Shown piece by piece: positions 1-4,525 of a stretch of 5,446 bases of DNA (the stretch's first letter is position 1; every line of letters begins with the position of its first letter). The stretch is taken from contig CANJKD010000212.1 of NCBI GenBank assembly GCA_947474415.1, forward strand, positions 1-5,446, written 5' to 3'. Source of the stretch: Burkholderiales bacterium (GTDB lineage Bacteria; Pseudomonadota; Gammaproteobacteria; Burkholderiales; Burkholderiaceae_C). The translations under genes were made by a program, and so were the position numbers. The notes under the pieces were generated by a model that did not search any database, was not told where the DNA came from, and was given only the letters and a program-made list of their open reading frames with translations.

Positions 1-600
1 CACCCGCCGCAGCGGCCCGACCGGCTGGCAGCCCTGCGTGACGCGCGAAAGCAGTGCCACGCCGGGCCCGAAGGCCACGCCCGACAGGCCGCCGGTGAGC
101 ATGCCTTCGGCCAGTTGCAGCGCCCGTGATCGCCCTGAGGCAAGGCCACCGAACACATAGCCGGTGGCGGTGCGTTCGCTCATGTCATGGATCAACCCCG
201 GCAGGTCGGCGCCGGACGGGTCGGCGTGAACCTGCGCCGTGTGCGCCGCGAACGTGCCCAGCGGACGCGCGCCCGAGAACACGCGGAACTGGTCGGTGGG
301 CAGGTCGCTGAGCATCAGTGCCAGCGCGGGTTCGTCGAAGTATTCGACGCCGCTGGCCGCCACGCCGATGCCGCTCGCACCCACCCAGGCCACACCGGGC
401 CAGCGCTGGCGCAGGTCGGCCAGCAGGCCATCGGCCTGCGCGGCAAAGTGGTCGGTGATGTAGAGCCAGCCGAGCGTGGGCGTCAACGCTTCACCGCGCG
501 CCGCACGCTCGTGACGTTGCGCTTCGATCTGGGCTGCCGCCAGCGCCAGCGCGAGGCGGGCGTCGGGGTGCGTGGCGTGGCCGTGCAGGAACAGCTTCAT
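1..600 (-). CDS. FIST-domain sensory protein, C-terminally cut by the window edge
   Basis: The visible part is 200 codons, open to the left edge; FIST proteins are commonly about 380-400 residues, so roughly half is present. The N-terminal FIST domain is recognisable: LGWLYITDHF (residues 43-52), an LRQRWPGVAWVGASGIGV segment (about 63-80) in the usual place for the conserved 'GC/AS' turn, and a phenylalanine-rich middle. Near the edge GLSGVAFG (171-178) and QGCQPVGP (189-196) match the conserved junction leading into the FIST C domain. FIST domains are proposed, from comparative genomics, to bind small ligands such as amino acids and often sit next to or are fused with signalling modules; no fused kinase, PAS or methyl-accepting module is visible here, and the N-terminus starts directly with the FIST fold, so this is a stand-alone cytoplasmic form. 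Start choice is firm: the phaM stop codon lies in the same frame 11 codons upstream, and no other ATG, GTG or TTG occurs between. No good Shine-Dalgarno precedes it, so translation may depend on phaM readout. Confidence 0.85.
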   Translation of the reverse strand, partial: MKLFLHGHATHPDARLALALAAAQIEAQRHERAARGEALTPTLGWLYITDHFAAQADGLLADLRQRWPGVAWVGASGIGVAASGVEYFDEPALALMLSDLPTDQFRVFSGARPLGTFAAHTAQVHADPSGADLPGLIHDMSERTATGYVFGGLASGRSRALQLAEGMLTGGLSGVAFGPGVALLSRVTQGCQPVGPLRRV

Positions 601-633
601 CGCGTCAAGGGCAAGGCTTGGCGTAGCCGCCGC

Positions 634-1317
634 TCAGCCACGCGAGGCGGCGGTCTTGCGCGGGGCGGCTTTGCGCGCTGCCTTGCGCGGCGGGGCGGTC
701 GTGGCCTTGCCGGCCGGCTTGGCGTGCTTCGCAGCGGCGCCACCGGCGGCCGCCTTGACGGTGTTGCCGGCGGCGTCGAGCGTCTGCTTGACCATCGCGC
801 CGGCCATGGCACGGGCAGCGTCGCTGCCGGTGTCTTTCATCGCCGTGGTCGCGAGTTCGGTGAACTGCTTCGTCAGCGCGCCCCACCATTGCATCGGGTC
901 GACGACACCGGCTGCGGGCGCTGCGGCGTCGTCCTTCGGCGCGGGCGCGGGCTCGGGCTCACGCACCGGCTTCGGCGCCGGTGCGGCCGCTGCCGGGGCC
1001 GCCACGGGCGAGGTCGGCATGCGGATCTGCATCGACTCGCGCAGGTCGTCCATCTGCACGTTCATGGTCTTCAATGTGGACAAGGTCATGCGTTGCACTT
1101 CCAGCGCCTGGATCGTGGCGCCGAGCATGCGGCCGTTCTGTTCCAGCCAGAACTGCACGGTGCGCAATTCCTCGATGCGCTTTTCGACCTCTTCCGGGTT
1201 CAGCGTCGGCGCCACCCACTGGCCGATGCCGGGCAGGGCCGAGCCGGCGTTCTTGACCAGGCTTTGCAGGAAGTCGAAGCCGGGGACGAGTTTGGTGAAG
1301 CCGGATGCGTCGCTCAT
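634..1317 (-). CDS. phaM: PhaM family polyhydroxyalkanoate granule multifunctional regulatory protein
   Basis: Complete protein of 227 residues. The N-terminal domain (about 8-92) carries the family signature: a KLVPGFDFLQ stretch (9-18), WVAPTLNPEEVEKRI (34-48), then VQFWLEQN and IQALEVQRMTLSTLK (69-83). An Ala/Pro-rich linker (about 101-138) follows, then a predicted helical segment beginning PMQWWGALTKQF (141-152), and a basic Lys/Arg/Ala tail (about 188-227) with KAARKAAPRK, resembling histone H1-like tails. In the characterised Ralstonia eutropha homologue PhaM binds PHA synthase PhaC1 and activates it, binds DNA through a similar basic tail, and attaches PHA granules to the nucleoid; this function is transferred by family, not shown here. 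The ATG at 1317 is chosen over an in-frame ATG at 1434 because AGGA sits 6 bases upstream, a promoter fits just before it, and the extra 39 residues look like untranslated leader. First gene of a probable operon with the FIST gene. Confidence 0.87.
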   Translation of the reverse strand: MSDASGFTKLVPGFDFLQSLVKNAGSALPGIGQWVAPTLNPEEVEKRIEELRTVQFWLEQNGRMLGATIQALEVQRMTLSTLKTMNVQMDDLRESMQIRMPTSPVAAPAAAAPAPKPVREPEPAPAPKDDAAAPAAGVVDPMQWWGALTKQFTELATTAMKDTGSDAARAMAGAMVKQTLDAAGNTVKAAAGGAAAKHAKPAGKATTAPPRKAARKAAPRKTAASRG

Positions 1318-1323
1318 CGTGTT

Positions 1324-1327
1324 TCCT
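1324..1327 (-). promoter_or_regulatory. Ribosome binding site of phaM
   Basis: On the minus strand AGGA lies 6 bases before the ATG at 1317. It supports the 227-residue form of PhaM over the longer in-frame reading that begins at 1434. Confidence 0.65.
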
Positions 1328-1356
1328 GATTCTGATTGTCGGGTGCGTCTGATTCT
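1326..1356 (-). repeat. Direct repeats AGAATCAG in the phaM leader and -10 region
   Basis: The octamer AGAATCAG (plus strand CTGATTCT) occurs at 1349-1356 and again at 1326-1333, 23 bases apart start to start. A third core, AATCAG, is at 1332-1337, overlapping the second octamer. One copy overlaps the proposed -10 element and the other ends next to the ribosome binding site. The spacing is close to two helical turns, which would suit an operator, but chance in a short AT-richer leader is also possible. Confidence 0.3.
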
Positions 1357-1380
1357 GCATTCAACTTGCGGCCCTGCCAA
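1352..1380 (-). promoter_or_regulatory. Candidate sigma70 promoter for phaM
   Basis: Read on the minus strand, TTGGCA (1375-1380; five of six matches to the -35 consensus) is followed after exactly 17 bases by CAGAAT (1352-1357; four of six matches to the -10 consensus). Transcription would start near 1345 and give a leader of about 28 bases containing the phaM ribosome binding site. It lies in the least GC-rich part of the window, in the 134-base gap behind the TraB/GumN gene. This is a match by eye; no transcript start is known. Confidence 0.45.
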
Positions 1381-1442
1381 TATTTGCGGCCATGTTCGTC
1401 GAGACGCGAGCCGCGAGCCGGGCGCCCCTCGCACGCCGGCCG

Positions 1443-1458
1443 GTCAGCGCGTCAGCGC
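1443..1458 (-). repeat. Tandem 8-base duplication at the TraB/GumN stop codon
   Basis: GTCAGCGC on the plus strand occurs twice head to tail (1443-1450 and 1451-1458). On the minus strand this gives GCGCTGAC twice, so the stop TGA at 1452-1454 is followed by a second TGA at 1444-1446 in a different frame. It has no visible effect on the protein apart from lying over its last codons. Confidence 0.6.
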
Positions 1459-2489
1459 GTGAAGTCGACGCGTTCCACTGTGTAGCCGCGCCGCGCCAGC
1501 AAGGCCGGCAGCCCCATCGGCCCGATCATGTGCAGGCTGCCGACGGCGGCGAACACCTGCCGGCCGCTCGCGTGGAGCGAGGCGATGCCATCGGCCAGCC
1601 CGGGGTTGCGCTCGTCGAGCATGCGCACCATGGCTTCGCGGTCGCTCTTTGTCTTCAGGCAGTCGCACCAGTCTTCGTAGCGCATCAGCGTGGCCAGGTC
1701 GGCATCGGCCCAGACCTGGGCGATGCGCACGACCTGCGCGCGGGCGCTGCCACTTTCCAACTCGTCCAGGCCGGTTTCGACTGCGTTCAGGCGTTCCCGC
1801 GCGTCTTCAGTGTGCAGCAATCGCGCCTGCAATTCGGGGGATTCCAGCGACACCGTCTTCTTGCTGGCCGCGTGGCCCCAGCCGGCGAGAAAGAGGTCGA
1901 TGCCGTAGGCCGGGTCGATCCCGTCGCGCCGGGCCGCCAGCGTGACCAGCGTCATCACCTGCAACGCCGGGCTCAGGGCTGCCAGCGCCTCGGGCGGCAG
2001 GCAGGCGGCGGCGGTCTGGCGCGCGATGCGCTGGCGTGCCGGCTCGGTCAGTTCACTGCCCGGCAAGGCCGACACCAGCGTGGCCAGACGCTGCCCCACT
2101 GCGGGGTCGAGCAGGTCAAGTTCGAGCGCGATGGTGTCGGTGGCCGCCAGCGCCTGCGTGACGCGCGGGCCGGGGTACATCCACGCCAGCTTCGCCGCGT
2201 GCAACGTGCCGTACAGGTAGGAGCTGCGCCGGTCCTGGGTGATGCGCCAAAGAAAGCCGTGGTCGCGCGCCGCGCGCATGCCGGCCTGCACCTGTTCGGC
2301 GTCGGGGCTTTGCGCGGCCGGCGGGCAGCCGGGTGCCGGCTGCGCGTGGCTGGCCCTGCTGCACGCCAGTGCGATCAGCAGCACGCCGAGCAGGCAACGG
2401 CGAACCAGGCAAAAAAAGGGGCGGGCCGTCGTGGCCGTAGCGTAGCGGCTGCACAGCGCACGAATCAAGGCACGAACCAGCGCAGGCAT
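1452..2489 (-). CDS. TraB/GumN family protein, predicted exported
   Basis: Complete protein of 345 residues. After a basic N-terminal stretch a hydrophobic segment (CLLGVLLIALAC, about 32-43) is followed by SRASHA before QPAPG, a plausible signal peptidase I site near residue 49; the cysteine at 43 is a poor lipobox. The mature part carries the two hallmark GxxH motifs of the TraB/GumN (COG3735, Tiki-like) fold: YGTLH (93-97) near the N-terminus and VGSLH (316-320) near the C-terminus, the latter followed by the usual GLPALLARRGYTVERV ending. Family members are predicted or shown metalloproteases of the Tiki type, but most bacterial members have no proven activity. The start at 2489 is chosen because it overlaps the protease stop as TGATG with GGAG 10 bases upstream; longer in-frame readings would overlap the whole protease gene and are not protein-like. 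Second gene of a coupled pair. Confidence 0.9.
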   Translation of the reverse strand: MPALVRALIRALCSRYATATTARPFFCLVRRCLLGVLLIALACSRASHAQPAPGCPPAAQSPDAEQVQAGMRAARDHGFLWRITQDRRSSYLYGTLHAAKLAWMYPGPRVTQALAATDTIALELDLLDPAVGQRLATLVSALPGSELTEPARQRIARQTAAACLPPEALAALSPALQVMTLVTLAARRDGIDPAYGIDLFLAGWGHAASKKTVSLESPELQARLLHTEDARERLNAVETGLDELESGSARAQVVRIAQVWADADLATLMRYEDWCDCLKTKSDREAMVRMLDERNPGLADGIASLHASGRQVFAAVGSLHMIGPMGLPALLARRGYTVERVDFTR

Positions 2490-2503
2490 CAGCGCATCGC
2501 TCC
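2487..2503 (-). promoter_or_regulatory. TGATG stop-start overlap with upstream GGAG, coupling protease to TraB/GumN
   Basis: On the minus strand the protease stop TGA (2489-2491) shares its A with the ATG (2487-2489) of the TraB/GumN gene. GGAG at 2500-2503, inside the protease coding region, is 10 bases before that ATG. This arrangement is typical of translational re-initiation and fixes the start of the downstream gene. Confidence 0.75.
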
Positions 2504-2980
2504 GGCTTCGATGCGCAGCACGCCGTCGCGCTGCTGCCAGTGCAGCCGGCCGAGCACGTCCATGCCGAGCAGCGGGTTCGCGCCCAGCGCGTGCAGCGCC
2601 ACCACGCGCAGGCGCTGTGCGCTCACGCCGCCCTGCAGTTCCACATCGGCGCGCACGACCTGGCCCGTGACGACGCCGCCGGCCGTGCTCGACTTCACCG
2701 TGTCGATGGCCTCCAGCCCCAGCTCGCCGGCCAGCGCCGCCGAGATCGCGGTGCCGGTGGCGCCAGTGTCGACCAGAAAGTCGACCGCGCGGCCGTTCAC
2801 CCGGCCCGGCCAGTGGTAGTGGCCGTCGGCGCTGCGTCGAATCTCGATCGCATCTCCGACCTGCTGGAAGCGTGTTTGATCGGCGCGGTGCAGCCACCAC
2901 TGGATGCCCAGGAACACCATCAGCCCCAGCAGCAGCCAGACCGTGACGAGCTTGAAGGTGCGCGGCAAATCGTTGTTCAT
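2489..2980 (-). CDS. Membrane-anchored retropepsin-like aspartic protease (clan AA)
   Basis: Complete protein of 163 residues. One hydrophobic segment (about 11-29, VWLLLGLMVFLGIQWW) near the N-terminus should anchor it in the inner membrane with the catalytic part outside the cytoplasm. The protease domain spans about 43-160: a β-strand leading into FLVDTGATGTAIS (68-80), with DTGA at 71-74 as the active-site triplet and Asp71 as the single catalytic aspartate, and NPLLGMDVLGRL (135-146) as the second conserved element. One DTG per chain means it must dimerise, as retropepsins do. It matches the TIGR02281-type clan AA family found widely in proteobacteria, where substrates are generally unknown. 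The ATG at 2980 is preferred: the alternative ATG at 3037 would overlap the start of the divergent VOC gene and adds a non-conserved arm. No strong Shine-Dalgarno is seen. Its stop overlaps the start of the TraB/GumN gene. Confidence 0.88.
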   Translation of the reverse strand: MNNDLPRTFKLVTVWLLLGLMVFLGIQWWLHRADQTRFQQVGDAIEIRRSADGHYHWPGRVNGRAVDFLVDTGATGTAISAALAGELGLEAIDTVKSSTAGGVVTGQVVRADVELQGGVSAQRLRVVALHALGANPLLGMDVLGRLHWQQRDGVLRIEAGAMR

Positions 2981-3035
2981 GCCCGTACCATGCCACGAAA
3001 TCCAGACCGCCCCGCACCACAGCCGAAGGCGACCC
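2981..3035. other. Divergent intergenic region, protease / VOC gene
   Basis: A 55-base gap separates the divergent starts. It must serve both promoters unless these reach into the coding regions. I see no -35/-10 pair better than three of six matches in each element on either strand, and no clear inverted repeat. Only the VOC ribosome binding site at its right end is convincing. Confidence 0.4.
3025..3029 (+). promoter_or_regulatory. Ribosome binding site of the VOC gene
   Basis: GAAGG lies 6 bases before the ATG at 3036 and decides for this start over an in-frame ATG at 2904, which lies inside the protease gene. Confidence 0.6.
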
Positions 3036-3449
3036 ATGCGCAGCCTGTTCCACCTCGCGTTCCATGTCCATGACCTCGAAGCAGCGCGTGCCTTCTATGG
3101 CGGTGTGCTGGGCTGCGCGCAAGGCCGCAGCACCGCCACCTGGATCGACTTCGACTTCTTCGGCCACCAGATCTCGATGCACCTGGGCGCGCCGTTCGCC
3201 ACCACCGCCACCGGCCAGGTTGGCGACCAGTGTGTGCCGATGCCGCACTTCGGCGTCGTGCTGGAAACCGCCGAGTGGCAGGCGCTCGCGCAGCGCCTGC
3301 GCGAGCACGGCGTTTCATTCGTGCTGGAGCCGCAGTTGCGCTTCGAAGGCCAGCCCGGCGAACAGTGGACCATGTTCTTCCGCGACCCCTCGGGCAACCC
3401 GATCGAGGTCAAGGGCTTCGACTCGCTCGGTGCGGTGTTCGACGCGTGA
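3036..3449 (+). CDS. VOC family protein (glyoxalase/dioxygenase fold)
   Basis: Complete protein of 137 residues, normal for a two-βαβββ-module VOC enzyme. The first module runs FHLAFHVHDLEAARAFY (5-21), the classic opening with the H-x4-V-x-DL pattern, through WIDFDFFGHQISMHL (36-50); the second starts PHFGVVLE (70-77) and ends with FFRDPSGNPIEVKGF (114-128). By alignment to glyoxalase I and extradiol dioxygenases the metal ligands would be His6, His49, His71 and Glu124, all present, so a metal-dependent cytoplasmic enzyme is expected. This close subfamily is common in proteobacteria, often annotated as dioxygenase or glyoxalase, but its substrate is not known; I cannot choose between lyase, dioxygenase and resistance activity from sequence. 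It is divergent from the protease and converges on the FAH-family gene, whose stop lies 9 bases away. Confidence 0.9.
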   Translation: MRSLFHLAFHVHDLEAARAFYGGVLGCAQGRSTATWIDFDFFGHQISMHLGAPFATTATGQVGDQCVPMPHFGVVLETAEWQALAQRLREHGVSFVLEPQLRFEGQPGEQWTMFFRDPSGNPIEVKGFDSLGAVFDA

Positions 3450-3458
3450 GGGCGCGGG

Positions 3459-4445
3459 TCAGGCCGCAGTCGCCACCACCCTCTGCTCGATCGCCCCGAA
3501 CACGCTCATCCCGTCCGCGCCCTTCATCTCGATGCGGATCGTGTCGCCGTACTGCATGAAGCCGGTCTTCGGCGCGCCGCTTTCAATGGTCTCGATGGCG
3601 CGCTTCTCGGCGATGCACGAGTAGCCTCGGCTCCAATCCTTGTTGCTCACCGTGCCGCTGCCGACGATGCTGCCGGCGCGCACATTGCGCGTCTTGCCCA
3701 TGTGAGCAATGAGTTCTCCGAAGTGGAAGGTCATCTCCGGGCCGGCGTCGCACAGGCCGACGCGTTTGCCGTTCCACACGCTTTCCAGGTTCAGGTGCAC
3801 GCGCCCGCCCTGCCAAGCCGAGCCGAGTTCATCGGGCGTCACCGCGACCGGGCTGAAGGCGGTGGCGGGCTTGCTCTGGAAGAAGCCCAAGCCCTTGGCC
3901 AACTCGGCCGGGATCAGGTGGCGCAGGCTCACGTCGTTGGCGAGCATCAGGAGGCGGATGCCTTCGAGCCCGGCGTCGGGCGCGCTGCCCATGGTCACAT
4001 CGCCGGTGATCACGGCCACCTCGGCTTCGAAGTCGATGCCGAAGTCGGCGCTGGCACAGACGATGTCGTCGCACGGGCCGATGAAGTCATCGCTGCCACC
4101 CTGGTACATCAGCGGGTCGGTGTAGAGATGCGCAGGCAGCTCGGCGCCACGCGCCTTGCGCACGAGTTGCACGTGGTTGATGAAGGACGAGCCGTCGGCC
4201 CACTGGTAGGCGCGCGGCAGTGGTGCCATGCACTTCGCGGGCTCGAACGCGAAGGCATGGCGCGCCTTGCCGTGGTTCAGCGTCTGCGACAGTTCTTCGA
4301 GCTGCGGCGACAGGAAGTTCCAGTCGTCGAGCACCTGCTGCAACCGGGTGGCGATGCCGCTGGCGCAGTGGGCCAGGGCGAGATCGCGCGAGACGACCAC
4401 GAGTTGGCCGTCGCGCGAACCGTCTCGGTAGGTGGCAAGTTTCAT
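3459..4445 (-). CDS. Fumarylacetoacetate hydrolase family protein
   Basis: Complete protein of 328 residues. Against the animal FAH the four metal ligands are all visible: Asp110 in LYTDPLMYQ, Glu140 and Glu142 in DFEAEVAVI, and Asp171 in ANDVSLR; the conserved Lys192 of QSKPATAFSPV and the GSGTVS loop (262-267) are also present, as is the terminal GDTIRIEM strand (300-307). The fold and a Mg2+ or Ca2+ centre are therefore secure, and the likely chemistry is cleavage of a C-C bond or decarboxylation of a dioxo acid in the cytoplasm. Where animal FAH has its catalytic His (seven residues after the metal Asp), this protein has Gly117, so true fumarylacetoacetate hydrolysis is not certain. This subgroup is often annotated simply as FAH-family and is seen near tyrosine/homogentisate degradation genes in relatives; none of those is visible here. 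The start at 4445 gives the conserved MKLATYRDG opening; longer readings are low-complexity. Confidence 0.92.
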   Translation of the reverse strand: MKLATYRDGSRDGQLVVVSRDLALAHCASGIATRLQQVLDDWNFLSPQLEELSQTLNHGKARHAFAFEPAKCMAPLPRAYQWADGSSFINHVQLVRKARGAELPAHLYTDPLMYQGGSDDFIGPCDDIVCASADFGIDFEAEVAVITGDVTMGSAPDAGLEGIRLLMLANDVSLRHLIPAELAKGLGFFQSKPATAFSPVAVTPDELGSAWQGGRVHLNLESVWNGKRVGLCDAGPEMTFHFGELIAHMGKTRNVRAGSIVGSGTVSNKDWSRGYSCIAEKRAIETIESGAPKTGFMQYGDTIRIEMKGADGMSVFGAIEQRVVATAA

Positions 4446-4525
4446 GGTGTCGTGTGGGTGCTGGATTCTGGGCCGGGTGCAGGGCATTGCGAGTGGGCCT
4501 TGCGAAGAGCGGCTATTGTCGATGG
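4446..4525. other. Divergent intergenic region, FAH-family / DUF3108 genes
   Basis: The 80-base gap lies between two genes read away from each other and should hold both promoters. I see no acceptable -35/-10 pair with 16-18 base spacing on either strand. GAAGAG at 4504-4509 is Shine-Dalgarno-like but lies 16 bases before the ATG at 4526, further than usual. Confidence 0.35.

Noticed and set aside
601..633. Attenuator or hairpin between phaM and the FIST gene
   Set aside because: CAAG and CTTG flank a 7-base core, but the 4-base stem is too short to be meaningful.
187..1329. Plus-strand open frame of 380 codons opposite the FIST and phaM genes
   Set aside because: It is antisense to two well-recognised proteins, is rich in Arg, Gly and His as GC-rich shadow frames are, and shows no domain.
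1381..1451. Rho-independent terminator behind the TraB/GumN gene
   Set aside because: The stretch is GC-rich with short palindromes such as CCGGCCGG, but no clean stem-loop followed by T residues on the minus strand.
1392..2819. Plus-strand open frame of 475 codons opposite the TraB/GumN and protease genes
   Set aside because: It runs antisense across two clear genes with conserved motifs and has shadow-like composition; open antisense frames of this size are expected at this GC content.
2490..3308. N-terminal extension of the TraB/GumN frame up to 3308
   Set aside because: The extension covers the protease gene in another frame and part of the VOC gene antisense; the coupled start at 2489 followed by a signal sequence is far more likely.
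3450..3458. Shared terminator between the convergent VOC and FAH-family genes
   Set aside because: The gap is 9 bases and neither strand shows a stem followed by a T-run; any terminator would have to lie in coding sequence.
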